NCBI RefSeq assembly: GCF_014235875.1
Contig: NZ_JACJUK010000001.1
Location: forward strand, 310,001-374,000
From: Croceivirga lutea
Lineage (GTDB): Bacteria; Bacteroidota; Bacteroidia; Flavobacteriales; Flavobacteriaceae
Direction: 5' to 3'
DNA: 64,000 nt
The translations under genes were made by a program, and so were the position numbers. The notes beneath the pieces were generated by a model. That model was not told the origin of the DNA and made no database searches. It saw only the letters and a list, made by a program, of their open reading frames with translations. This document shows, in pieces, positions 26,956 through 35,991 of this stretch (the stretch's first letter is position 1; each line of letters opens with the position of its first letter).

Positions 26956-29817
26956 CTAAAACCATTTACGAGTGAATAGACCTACTAAAGTTCTTGGTGA
27001 TACTGTCACAATAAAACGAATTGTTTTTTCGTAATCTGGCTGTGCAATTTCCCAACCTTTGTTAGAGTATACGGGTAGATACAATTCAAAATAGTCTGTA
27101 ACTAGATTCAATCGTATACCAGAATCATACACAAAACGCGCTGATTCGCCTCTGTCCCCAATAAAGCCAACATCGCCATATAATTCTATCCAACGCCATA
27201 CGTTTATACTAGCATTGGTAGTAGCAATCCAATCACTACCAAATTGGTCATCAAAAAGTGATTTAAATCCGCCCTCAGCAATGATTATTTGTTGACTCGT
27301 AAGACCCGAAGTTTCTGAACGTCCTAAATATCCAAGGTCAAACATATAATCTGTGGGTCTATCTAAGGCAAAGCTGAAGAAATCAGAATTGGTTTTATTT
27401 CTCAAGAATTTGCCCGCATAAAACCGTAGATTAAGTTGCCGATTGCTTATGAAGAGTTTACGATATTCTAACTCCATTGATAGCTTGGTAAATTCACTAG
27501 AATGTTGAAGGTCTAAAACTGAGGCTTTGTAATCAATAATATTGTTATCTCTATTAATATAGCGCAGATTTAAAACACTATAGTCTGGATTGTTTTCTAA
27601 GTCTAAATCAATTTCTTGATTATTAAGAACATTTTCACCAATGCTTCTTAAAACATTTCTATATCTAAATTGTAAAAATTGTCTTTTGTTTGAACGTAAA
27701 TCGTCTGGTCGCCATCCCAAACTAAAACCAGGTGTTATCGTAGTAAATCTAGAATTTTCTTCAAAGTGAGAGGTGCCACCACTTAAAAAAACATTAGTAA
27801 CATAATGGCCGCTTTTACCGTGATATTTACGATAACGTAGACTAGCGCCCCCTACGATAGTTTTTTCATTAAATGAATAGGTTGGAGAAATGTCATAGGT
27901 AAATGCTCTTTCAACAAATGTTTTGTTGTATAAACGCATTCCAGGGGTAATGCCATCGTAGATATTAAAGTTGGCTATTGGAACATAGAAAATCTGATTG
28001 TAGTACGGGTCCTCGGCATCTTTAAAAAAGCGGAATTGAAGTTTCTTATTACTAGAAAAGAAGCCATTTAACGTTTTCCAATTGTCTCTTTGATTGTATT
28101 CTGGAATAATTTTATCATAATTCAATACTAATCTATCTTCTCCATTTCTAGGAATAGTGAACGTTTTAGTAGAATCTACATCTGAAAACCAGTATTTAGA
28201 AACCACAGAGTCTTTTTGCAATCCAAATAAAGAAATAGGAAAGTTGGTTTTTCTTTTGTTTTTAAGTACAAAGGTGATAGAATCTTCGGTTTTTTCAACC
28301 TTTTTAATCTTATAATCAATTTTGTCTCTTGTATTTACATACTCATCAAAAAACCAATCAATATTTTTAGAAGCATAGCTGTCTAAAACCATTTTAAAGT
28401 CTTGAACACCTACATGTGGTTTTAGTTTATAGCGCTCATAAAAGTCATAAATAATATTCTCTACTTTTTCAAATCCTATATAATCACCCAAATATTCTAA
28501 ACCTAAACCGGCTTTATATCTGTTAGCTATTTTTTGATTAAAAACAATCAAGGAATCATTAGAAGTATTCAACGCTTGGTCAATATTACTTCGGGCGGAG
28601 AACATTTGAAGCCAATAATATTGTTCGTTAAAGTCTTTTTTTGCTAATTGAAAACCACGAATACCCCAAATTTTTGAGAGTTTACCCATAAGTTTTTCAT
28701 CAGGATAAAAATCTTCAACATACTTTATCATTAAATGGTAAGCTATAGCATCATTAACCCAACGTTCTTTTCTTGGGTCTAAATACACACTTTCTGGCAA
28801 TAACGTATTTAGGGTAGTCTTTAGAAATGCTAATTCAAACTGAAATTGCTCATCATATGGTCGTACAAATGACGGAAGTTGATTTAAACCGTATAATGGA
28901 TTTTTACTATATGCTAAATCACTTACCAACAAATTGTCGTGCGGAAAATTGCCCAAATTTTCGCTTAAAAATTTTGAAACCTTTTCAATAGAAATTCCTT
29001 GTGAAATTCTATCAAATCTCGAAATATTTAGATTGGTGGTTACCGTTAGATAGTTGGTAGAATGGGTAACAAATTGTTTGGCTTTGGTTAATACAACGTC
29101 ACAATTCTTTCGATTCTCGGCTTGTAAAATCACCTGTTTACCTCTTGGAAACTCACTTACCGATGATGTTTTAAAGTTAGAGGCAACATGGTATTGACTC
29201 GGAAAAATGAAACTTATTATGGTATTGGTTGGTTCAGTATATAAATCTTCTAAACCCTTATTGGAATACAATTTCCAACCTTTGTTATAAACAGCAGGAG
29301 ATAGATACCAGTCTTTTAAAAAATAGTTGCCATTATCATCATAACCATATTTGGTAAACTTATCGTCAGGTATTCGTAAGGTATAGGTCATGAACAGCTG
29401 AATAGAATCCTTGGGATCCAAGCTTTCATTTAAAGTAACTTTTACAATATCTTGATTTTTAGTCCTTTGCCAATCTAGACCACTATAATTTGCTCGTACT
29501 ATACTTGTTATTTTGGTATATCCACGCTCGTCTGGTTTGGCTAGGTGCAAACTTCTATTAAAATCTTCGCCAAATCTTTTAGCTAGGGGAGTGGTATTGC
29601 TGGAATAGGCATTGTTCCAATCATTAAAATACAATTCTTGTAAGCTTTCACCTGAAGTATTTACATACGTAAAATTCTGCTGAACTAAAATTGATTTATT
29701 GGAATGGTCTAAAGTTGCGGTAAGTTCATTAATATGCTGAGCTTTTGAAGAAAAGTTAACAGCTAGAACAACAACAACCAGCAACCAAGATTTGGATAAT
29801 ATTTTAACGTTGTGCAT
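26956..29817 (-). CDS. Degenerate M1-peptidase-like domain fused to an outer-membrane beta-barrel
   Basis: A 953-residue exported protein (signal peptide about 1-26, ending SSKAQ). Residues about 30-540 follow the M1 aminopeptidase plan: a beta-rich N-terminal domain, then a helical domain. The zinc motif is gone. The place of HEXXH is taken by FQFELAFLKTTL, and the HEGFA position reads ERWVNDAIAYHLMIKYVEDFYPDEKLMG. The last 350 residues are a run of amphipathic strands with alternating aromatics (FLQFRYRNVLRSIGENV, LRFYAGKFL) ending in a terminal aromatic (RKWF), typical of an outer-membrane barrel. It is probably a non-enzymatic surface or assembly protein. Its ATG overlaps the LOG-family stop by one base. 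Confidence 0.8.
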   Translation of the reverse strand: MHNVKILSKSWLLVVVVLAVNFSSKAQHINELTATLDHSNKSILVQQNFTYVNTSGESLQELYFNDWNNAYSSNTTPLAKRFGEDFNRSLHLAKPDERGYTKITSIVRANYSGLDWQRTKNQDIVKVTLNESLDPKDSIQLFMTYTLRIPDDKFTKYGYDDNGNYFLKDWYLSPAVYNKGWKLYSNKGLEDLYTEPTNTIISFIFPSQYHVASNFKTSSVSEFPRGKQVILQAENRKNCDVVLTKAKQFVTHSTNYLTVTTNLNISRFDRISQGISIEKVSKFLSENLGNFPHDNLLVSDLAYSKNPLYGLNQLPSFVRPYDEQFQFELAFLKTTLNTLLPESVYLDPRKERWVNDAIAYHLMIKYVEDFYPDEKLMGKLSKIWGIRGFQLAKKDFNEQYYWLQMFSARSNIDQALNTSNDSLIVFNQKIANRYKAGLGLEYLGDYIGFEKVENIIYDFYERYKLKPHVGVQDFKMVLDSYASKNIDWFFDEYVNTRDKIDYKIKKVEKTEDSITFVLKNKRKTNFPISLFGLQKDSVVSKYWFSDVDSTKTFTIPRNGEDRLVLNYDKIIPEYNQRDNWKTLNGFFSSNKKLQFRFFKDAEDPYYNQIFYVPIANFNIYDGITPGMRLYNKTFVERAFTYDISPTYSFNEKTIVGGASLRYRKYHGKSGHYVTNVFLSGGTSHFEENSRFTTITPGFSLGWRPDDLRSNKRQFLQFRYRNVLRSIGENVLNNQEIDLDLENNPDYSVLNLRYINRDNNIIDYKASVLDLQHSSEFTKLSMELEYRKLFISNRQLNLRFYAGKFLRNKTNSDFFSFALDRPTDYMFDLGYLGRSETSGLTSQQIIIAEGGFKSLFDDQFGSDWIATTNASINVWRWIELYGDVGFIGDRGESARFVYDSGIRLNLVTDYFELYLPVYSNKGWEIAQPDYEKTIRFIVTVSPRTLVGLFTRKWF

Positions 29818-30503
29818 TAGAAGTTTGGGCTTAATGTGCGGCCATTATAGAAAGCATCAATAATTTCAACCACTTCATCTTCCGTTTCTACCAAATGAAT
29901 CAAATCTAAATCTTGAGGGCTAATATTACCAGCTTCTAGCATGGTGTTTTTAATCCAATCTAATAATCCACCCCAAAATTCTTTACCAACTAAAATAATA
30001 GGGAAGGTGTGTATTTTATTGGTTTGAATTAAAGTCATAGCTTCAAACAACTCATCTAATGTTCCAAAACCACCCGGCATTACTACAAAACCTTGAGAAT
30101 ACTTTACAAACATTACTTTTCTAACAAAAAAGTAGTCAAAATCAAGGCTTTTATCAGAATCAATAAACGGATTATCATGTTGTTCAAACGGTAAGTCAAT
30201 ATTTAAACCAACAGAAGTACCACCCGCTTCATGAGCACCTTTGTTACCAGCTTCCATAATTCCCGGTCCACCACCGGTAATAACACCGTAACCCGCTTCA
30301 GCAATGCGTTTGGCTACATTTACTGCTAAATCGTAGTATTTTTCTCCTGGTTTTGTTCTTGCACTACCAAATATAGAAACGCAAGGACCTATTAAACTCA
30401 TACGTTCAAAACCACTAACAAATTCACCCATTATTTTAAAAATGGCCCATGAATCGTTAGTTTTTATCTCGTTCCAACCTTTATGGTGTTGATTATATCC
30501 CAT
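29817..30503 (-). CDS. LOG family / TIGR00730 Rossmann-fold protein
   Basis: A 228-residue nucleotide-binding protein of the 'lonely guy' family, whose active members release the base from nucleoside 5'-monophosphates (cytokinin-activating phosphoribohydrolases). The signature PGGFGTLDELFEA is intact, as are GSARTKPGEKYYDLA, the GVITGGGPGIMEAGNKGAHEAGG loop and LNIDLPFEQ. No signal peptide. In bacteria the physiological substrate is often unclear; purine nucleotide turnover is the safest inference. It lies four bases after uvrA. It is coupled to the next gene through a TAATG overlap. Confidence 0.9.
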   Translation of the reverse strand: MGYNQHHKGWNEIKTNDSWAIFKIMGEFVSGFERMSLIGPCVSIFGSARTKPGEKYYDLAVNVAKRIAEAGYGVITGGGPGIMEAGNKGAHEAGGTSVGLNIDLPFEQHDNPFIDSDKSLDFDYFFVRKVMFVKYSQGFVVMPGGFGTLDELFEAMTLIQTNKIHTFPIILVGKEFWGGLLDWIKNTMLEAGNISPQDLDLIHLVETEDEVVEIIDAFYNGRTLSPNF

Positions 30504-30507
30504 TATT

Positions 30508-33369
30508 TTAAATTACTTTTTTTATTGATTTTTTAGCAAGTTCCAATTCTTTTTCTAGAAATGTTGCCGTATAACTCTTTTTGTTTTTGATGATTTGTTC
30601 AGGTGTACCCTTGGCAACAACCATACCGCCGCCTCGACCACCTTCGTAACCAATATCAATAATGTAGTCAACCATTTTAACAACATCTAAATTATGTTCT
30701 ATAATTAAAACGGTATTTCCTTTGTCTACTAATTTATTAAGTACTTCCATAAGTACTCTAATATCCTCAAAATGTAACCCAGTTGTAGGTTCATCTAAGA
30801 TATAAAAGGTATTTCCTGTATCTCTTTTAGAAAGTTCTGTAGCTAGTTTTACCCGTTGCGCTTCACCACCAGAAAGCGTAGTAGATTGCTGGCCTAAAGA
30901 TATATAACCCAGCCCAACGTCTTTAATAGTCTTTAGTTTACGATAAATCTTAGGTATGTTTTCAAAGAAATCAACCGCTTCATTAATCGTCATTTCTAAA
31001 ACATCAGCAATAGATTTACCGCGATATCTAATTTCTAAGGTTTCTCTGTTAAAACGTTTACCATTACAAGTTTCACATTCTACATAAACGTCAGGTAAAA
31101 AATTCATTTCAATAACCTTGAGACCGCCACCTTGGCAAGTTTCACATCTACCACCAGCAACATTGAAACTAAATCTACCTGGTTTATATCCACGTATAGT
31201 AGCTTCAGTAGTTTTAGCAAATAGCGACCTAATTTCACTAAAAACCCCTGTATAAGTAGCAGGATTAGAACGCGGTGTTCTGCCAATAGGTGATTGATTA
31301 ATGTCTATTACCTTATCAATATGCTCTAAGCCTTTAATTTTTTTGTAAGGCATAGGTTTTTTAACCCCATTAAAATAATGAGCGTTCATAATAGGGTAGA
31401 GGGTTTCATTTATTAAAGTAGATTTTCCACTGCCCGAAACCCCAGTAACACCAATCATTTTACCTAATGGAAAATCAACGGTAACATTTTTAAGATTATG
31501 CCCAGTACAACCAGAAAGTGTAATTTTTTTACCGCTTCCTTTTCGTCTTTTCCCTGGAATTTCAATTTGTTTTGCCCCAGAAATGTAGTCAGCGGTTAGC
31601 GTGTTATGAGAACTGAGCTCTGAAGGTGGACCTTCAGAAATTATTTGCCCACCGTGTTTACCTGCTTTAGGACCAATATCAATAACATGGTCTGCAGCTT
31701 CAATCATATCACGGTCATGTTCAACTACAATTACAGAATTACCAATATCTCTTAACGACTCTAAACTTTTTATTAATCGTTCGTTATCTCGTTGATGTAA
31801 ACCAATACTAGGTTCATCTAAAATATAAAGTACACCTACCAATTGCGAGCCAATTTGAGTAGCTAAACGTATGCGTTGTGCCTCACCGCCAGATAATGTT
31901 TTGGATCCACGGTTTAATGATAAATAATCTAAACCAACATCCAATAAGAATCCAACTCTTGCCTTAATTTCTTTAATTATCTCTTCGGCAATTATCTTTT
32001 GATTACCAGATAACTCTGCATCTAACTGATTAAAAAACGTAGAAAGCTCTACAATATCCATCTGTGCTAACTCGGCTATATTTTTTTCATTGATTTTGAA
32101 ATAGAGAGATTCTTTTCGCAGACGCGAGCCTTTACATACAGGGCAAGTATTTTTATCCATATACTCTTTAGCCCATCGTTTTATTGATGTAGAATTGGCT
32201 TCATCAAATTGTGTTTTTATAAAGTTTGAAATACCCTCATAATCAATTTTATAATCCCTTTTTACACCAAGTGTCTTAGAATTGACAGAAAAACTTTCTT
32301 TACCACCGTTTAAAATGATATTCATAGCTTCACTAGATAGCTCTTCAATTGGTGTTTCTAAGGTGAAATTGTAACGTTGCCCAATAGTTTCTAACTGTTT
32401 AAAGGCCCAAGAACGCTTAAAATCTCCTAAAGGGGCAACACCACCATTTTTGATGGAAAGTTTTTTATTAGGGAAGATTTTTTTCTCGTTAACCTCAAAT
32501 ACATGACCTAAACCGTTACATTCTGTGCACATGCCTTTTGGTGAATTAAAGGAAAACGTATTGGGTTCTGGTGTAGGATAAGAGATACCCGAAGTTGGGC
32601 ACATTAAATCTCTACTAAAATACCGAGGTTCATTTACTCCTTCTTCTAGAATCATTAACACATTATTGCCACTATACATGGCTGTATTAATAGATTCCAT
32701 TAAACGTTTATCAAAATCATCACCCTGACCTACTTTTAAACGGTCAATTACAATTTCAATATCATGTGTTTTATAACGGTCAACCTTCATGCCTTTTACA
32801 AGGTCTACAATTACCCCGTCAACTCTTACCTTAACAAAGCCTTGTTTGCCAATTTGCTCAAATAGTTCTCTGTAATGGCCTTTTCTAGATTTTATTACAG
32901 GAGCTAAAACATTGATTTTTTTGTCTTTATAACTTTCAATTATCAGATTTTTAATCTGTTCATCGCTATAGCTAACCATTTTTTCTCTAGTAACATAACT
33001 ATATGCGTCACCTGCTCTTGCGAATAATAACCGTAAAAAATCATAAATCTCAGTGATTGTTCCAACGGTAGATCTAGGAGATTTAGAAGTTGTTTTTTGT
33101 TCAATAGCAATAACCGGTGAAAGGCCGTCAATTTTATCAACATCTGGGCGTTCTAAGCCACCAAGAAACTGTCTGGCATAAGCTGAAAACGTTTCAATAT
33201 AGCGTCTTTGCCCTTCAGCATAGATAGTATCAAAAGCCAAAGAGGACTTTCCGCTGCCAGAAAGGCCTGTAATAACAACCAATTTTTCACGTGGTATGGT
33301 GACATCGATATTCTTGAGATTATGCACCCGGGCACCCCGTACTTCGATGTTTTCCTCGTAGTTAATCAT
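30508..33369 (-). CDS. uvrA: Excinuclease ABC subunit A
   Basis: UvrA recognises damaged DNA in nucleotide-excision repair. About 953 residues carry two ABC ATPase modules: Walker A GLSGSGKS (35-42) and GVSGSGKS, signatures [19 protein letters not shown] and [18 protein letters not shown], and Walker [11 protein letters not shown] and [10 protein letters not shown]. The zinc segment CETCQGGG...CETCNGKRF is complete. In the first zinc module the usual CPxCG reads CPTSG ([12 protein letters not shown]), so one cysteine ligand is absent. The Met at 33369 is preferred to 33390 because the family's conserved [14 protein letters not shown] follows it. First gene of the operon with the LOG-family and M1-barrel genes. 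Confidence 0.96.
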   Translation of the reverse strand: MINYEENIEVRGARVHNLKNIDVTIPREKLVVITGLSGSGKSSLAFDTIYAEGQRRYIETFSAYARQFLGGLERPDVDKIDGLSPVIAIEQKTTSKSPRSTVGTITEIYDFLRLLFARAGDAYSYVTREKMVSYSDEQIKNLIIESYKDKKINVLAPVIKSRKGHYRELFEQIGKQGFVKVRVDGVIVDLVKGMKVDRYKTHDIEIVIDRLKVGQGDDFDKRLMESINTAMYSGNNVLMILEEGVNEPRYFSRDLMCPTSGISYPTPEPNTFSFNSPKGMCTECNGLGHVFEVNEKKIFPNKKLSIKNGGVAPLGDFKRSWAFKQLETIGQRYNFTLETPIEELSSEAMNIILNGGKESFSVNSKTLGVKRDYKIDYEGISNFIKTQFDEANSTSIKRWAKEYMDKNTCPVCKGSRLRKESLYFKINEKNIAELAQMDIVELSTFFNQLDAELSGNQKIIAEEIIKEIKARVGFLLDVGLDYLSLNRGSKTLSGGEAQRIRLATQIGSQLVGVLYILDEPSIGLHQRDNERLIKSLESLRDIGNSVIVVEHDRDMIEAADHVIDIGPKAGKHGGQIISEGPPSELSSHNTLTADYISGAKQIEIPGKRRKGSGKKITLSGCTGHNLKNVTVDFPLGKMIGVTGVSGSGKSTLINETLYPIMNAHYFNGVKKPMPYKKIKGLEHIDKVIDINQSPIGRTPRSNPATYTGVFSEIRSLFAKTTEATIRGYKPGRFSFNVAGGRCETCQGGGLKVIEMNFLPDVYVECETCNGKRFNRETLEIRYRGKSIADVLEMTINEAVDFFENIPKIYRKLKTIKDVGLGYISLGQQSTTLSGGEAQRVKLATELSKRDTGNTFYILDEPTTGLHFEDIRVLMEVLNKLVDKGNTVLIIEHNLDVVKMVDYIIDIGYEGGRGGGMVVAKGTPEQIIKNKKSYTATFLEKELELAKKSIKKVI

Positions 33370-33385
33370 GAATTCATAGCAAAAC

Positions 33386-33405
33386 TTCAAAAATACGTTT
33401 TTGAA
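33386..33405 (-). promoter_or_regulatory. Palindrome containing the -7 box of uvrA
   Basis: Arms TTCAAAAA and TTTTTGAA (8 bp, perfect) around TACG. On the minus strand the palindrome includes TATTTTTG (33388-33395), which matches the Bacteroidetes -7 element, 19 bases before the uvrA ATG. No good TTG partner lies 17-23 bases further upstream. It may be a promoter with an overlapping operator. Confidence 0.4.
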
Positions 33406-33478
33406 TGTTAAAAATGAAGCAGCTAAAGGTTGTCTTTTTATAAAGGATTTCTAGTATTTTTAAATCAAAGGTTTATTT

Positions 33479-34357
33479 ATGAAACAGCTAGTAGTATTTC
33501 TATTTTTAGGTATTTCGCTTTTAGGATTTAGTCAAAAAAGACAAGTTATAGTAGATGCTGATACAGGTAACGAAGTTGATGATTTGTATGCTTTAGCACG
33601 AATTCTTATTGAACCTTCTGTGGAAGTTACCGCGTTAAACGCTGCTCATTGGCAAACAAGTCATTGGACGATAGAAAACTCAATGGAAAATAGTCACCGG
33701 TTAAATCAACAATTGTTGGGTGAATTGGGTTTAGCTATTAAAACATATAGAGGAGCACCTGCTAGAATGTATGATTGGGGAGACCGTGCTCAGCATACGG
33801 CTGCTGCGTATGAGATAATACGCCAAGCAAAATCTAAAGAAAGACTAGATATTTTAGTGTTGGGAGCCTTAACCAATGTAGCCTCAGCCGTTTTTATAGC
33901 TCCTGAAATTGCATCTAAACTTAATGTGTACTGGTTGGGTACAACAGTAGATTTTGATAAAAAGATTGTAAAAAGAAATGATTTTAATCCGTTAATGGAC
34001 TCGTATGCTTTAGATTATATTTTGGAATCTAAGGTTGACATACACATTATGCCTGTAAGTGTAGCTTCAGCAATGCAAATAAGCTTTGAAGAGGTAGAGG
34101 AAAAAATTGGGAACCATTTTTTGGGTAAGCACTTACAAAAAAGATGGGTTGACCATATAGATAGTGGCAGAAGAAGTCGTGTTTTATGGGACCTTGCATT
34201 AATAGCGGCATATATAAATCCTGATTTTTCAGAAACAACCACTTTCACCACTTCAAGGGATAGTGGTAATAGGCCAATTGAATTTTATCATAAAATTGAT
34301 GCAAAAGCTATTTATAAAGATTTTTATAAAACTATTCTGGCATTCGAAAAAAAATAA
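33479..34357 (+). CDS. Exported nucleoside hydrolase-like protein
   Basis: A 292-residue protein of the inosine-uridine nucleoside hydrolase fold with a signal peptide (about 1-18, ending GFSQ). The calcium/ribose site is seen as VDADTGNEVDDLYAL (the family's DxDxGxDD), and LVLGALTNVASAV forms the second pocket wall. A late Asp lies in VLWDLALIAAYI. It would split the N-glycosidic bond of nucleosides in the periplasm, either for salvage or for related ribosides. The gene stands alone, divergent from uvrA. Similar secreted forms in Bacteroidetes are poorly characterised, so substrate is open. Confidence 0.85.
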   Translation: MKQLVVFLFLGISLLGFSQKRQVIVDADTGNEVDDLYALARILIEPSVEVTALNAAHWQTSHWTIENSMENSHRLNQQLLGELGLAIKTYRGAPARMYDWGDRAQHTAAAYEIIRQAKSKERLDILVLGALTNVASAVFIAPEIASKLNVYWLGTTVDFDKKIVKRNDFNPLMDSYALDYILESKVDIHIMPVSVASAMQISFEEVEEKIGNHFLGKHLQKRWVDHIDSGRRSRVLWDLALIAAYINPDFSETTTFTTSRDSGNRPIEFYHKIDAKAIYKDFYKTILAFEKK

Positions 34358-34497
34358 AAAATCGAATATTCTAATAGGTTCTAAAACAGCTTTTTAAGAA
34401 AAACTCCAAACTAAAACTTCAATTTTGAGGAAAAAAAGCTCATAACAATTGCTTAGTTTTAGCGTTAGCTGTTAACGTAAAATCAAACAAATAAAAC

Positions 34498-35022
34498 ATG
34501 AAATTATTAGGTATAGGCTCCCGTATTAATCATTCAGAATATGGCAAAGGTGTGGTTACCAACGTATCTTCTCAACATTATTGGGTAACCTTTATTGATA
34601 ATGGTTTGGAAACCATTGCGTTAGATGCAGAATTTGAAGTAATAGAAACTTCTGAAGATGATTTAGATACCGTTAGTTTGTTTGATGTAGAATCTTCCTT
34701 AGTAGACATTCTTAAAAAATGGGGAGATACCCATGAAAAAGTGGCTATTGCAGATAAATGGAAAGGAGGAAAAATGATTTTAGAACCTGGTGATAATCTG
34801 GCCAGTAAAGAAATACCTATTGCTACCTTTTTTCATAAAATTGTAATGGTTAGAGACCGTATACGAGTAATGGAACAAAAAATTAATAGCAGCAAAAATC
34901 TTGATGACCAAGAGAAAGTTGATTTACAACAATACATCACTCGTATTTATGGTTCCTTAACCAGTTTTAATGTATTGTTCAAAAACAAGAGTGACCAATT
35001 TGTTGGTGAGCGCAGTAAATAA
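34498..35022 (+). CDS. Small protein with an N-terminal Tudor/SH3-like domain
   Basis: A 174-residue cytoplasmic protein of unknown function. Residues 4-50 (GIGSRINHSEYGKGVVTNV, then WVTFIDNGLETIALD) match the pattern of the C-terminal Tudor-like domain of the UvrD in this window (GVRVNHSRFGQGKVLKL, then VEIQFDSGDVKKLLL). The remainder (about 65-174) is helical and charged, with VMVRDRIRVMEQKINSSKNLDDQEKVDLQQYITRIYGSL. In PcrA/UvrD the Tudor-like module touches RNA polymerase, and CarD-type proteins use a related module. A nucleic-acid or transcription role is therefore possible but unproven. It stands alone between the nucleoside hydrolase gene and the DUF4130 operon, convergent with the latter. 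Confidence 0.65.
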   Translation: MKLLGIGSRINHSEYGKGVVTNVSSQHYWVTFIDNGLETIALDAEFEVIETSEDDLDTVSLFDVESSLVDILKKWGDTHEKVAIADKWKGGKMILEPGDNLASKEIPIATFFHKIVMVRDRIRVMEQKINSSKNLDDQEKVDLQQYITRIYGSLTSFNVLFKNKSDQFVGERSK

Positions 35023-35052
35023 GCACTAGAATAAAGTAACCAATTTACACAT

Positions 35053-35826
35053 TTACACAGCTTCTTTCTTTTCAGACAAATACTTCCAATAGCGTTTTGG
35101 TACGTGTTGCGTATGTAATTTTCGGTTTATTCTAGATTTAATATTGGTGCTTTTAAAATAGTTGTTCCATAATTCTTGATATGCATACTCACCACTAGTA
35201 AATACATTAGACTGTTGTGTTCTGTTATAATGAAGTTCTTTTATGTCTAAAGAGACAATTTCGACACCATCAAGATTATAAAATATACCATAATTGCGTT
35301 TAGCATCATATATCAACCATTGTTGGTCAGCATATCTATTTTTAAAATGTTTAGATATCAAGGGTAAAACATCAAAATCAGGTTCAATATTTGCAAAATA
35401 TATCTGGTCTTTAGTTAATTGAAAACGAACAAAAGCTTCCACTCTATGTTTTTCTCTACCTACTTTTTTTGCTAATTGATGGATATAGAGAATTGTTTCG
35501 TCAGAAAAATCTACCTGCGTACCCCTTTTGGCCATTAGTTTTTTAATGTAGGTGTAAAGCATCATTTCAACACCCTCATTTTCACTTAAATAAGCAAAAT
35601 AAATAGTTGATATAGCATTAAAACTTTTATTCCGAATACCAGTCCAAACCCGTTTGGCTTGTTCAATATTGGTAAAGACTGTAGTGGATTCAGAAAATAA
35701 TTCATTTTGTACTTGTTTATTCTTTTGAATAGCTACAAGTTTCAATTTTTCATCAAAAGCTTGAAATACACAAGTAAGAAAGCCGTTAAAACTTCCATCA
35801 TAAATTAGTGTTGTTTGGTTCATCAT
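35053..35826 (-). CDS. DUF4130 / TIGR03915-type putative DNA metabolism protein
   Basis: A 257-residue protein with the family's opening TLIYDGSFNGFLTCVFQAFDEK. Other landmarks are the central GREKHRVEAFVRFQLTKDQIYFANIEPDFDVLPLISKHFKNRYADQQWLIYDAKRNYG block and the C-terminal RKLHTQHVPKRYWKYLSEK. In other bacteria this domain occurs fused to a uracil-DNA-glycosylase-like (UdgX) region and is paired with the radical-SAM protein encoded just upstream here. No UDG domain is present in this copy. The biochemical activity is unknown; a role in DNA repair is inferred from the pairing. Its ATG overlaps the stop of the small ORF at 35823-35987 (ATGA). Confidence 0.85.
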   Translation of the reverse strand: MMNQTTLIYDGSFNGFLTCVFQAFDEKLKLVAIQKNKQVQNELFSESTTVFTNIEQAKRVWTGIRNKSFNAISTIYFAYLSENEGVEMMLYTYIKKLMAKRGTQVDFSDETILYIHQLAKKVGREKHRVEAFVRFQLTKDQIYFANIEPDFDVLPLISKHFKNRYADQQWLIYDAKRNYGIFYNLDGVEIVSLDIKELHYNRTQQSNVFTSGEYAYQELWNNYFKSTNIKSRINRKLHTQHVPKRYWKYLSEKKEAV

Positions 35827-35987
35827 AATTGAATTTTTTGATTAAATGATTCTAAGTTACCTACAGATTTAGGTCTAGATTGCAAACTTTTTTTGAGGTT
35901 ACTTTTAAAAGCTATAAGGGTATAGCCAAGGGCTAAAAAAGTCTTTCGTTTTTCTTCAATAAAATTGGTTTTGTTCATCGTTTTCAT
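35823..35987 (-). CDS. 54-residue ORF inside the radical-SAM/DUF4130 operon
   Basis: An open frame of 54 codons fills the gap between the two operon genes. It starts at ATG 35985-35987, five bases after the radical-SAM stop (35992), and its TGA overlaps the ATG of the DUF4130-type gene. It opens MKTMNKTNFIEEKRKTFLAL and ends NLESFNQKIQL. It is basic, with a central segment AFKSNLKKSLQSRPK and no signal peptide. The exact fit between neighbours and the ATGA coupling argue for real translation. No family is recognised. It could be a small partner protein or only a translational coupler. Confidence 0.5.
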   Translation of the reverse strand: MKTMNKTNFIEEKRKTFLALGYTLIAFKSNLKKSLQSRPKSVGNLESFNQKIQL

Positions 35988-35991
35988 TGGG

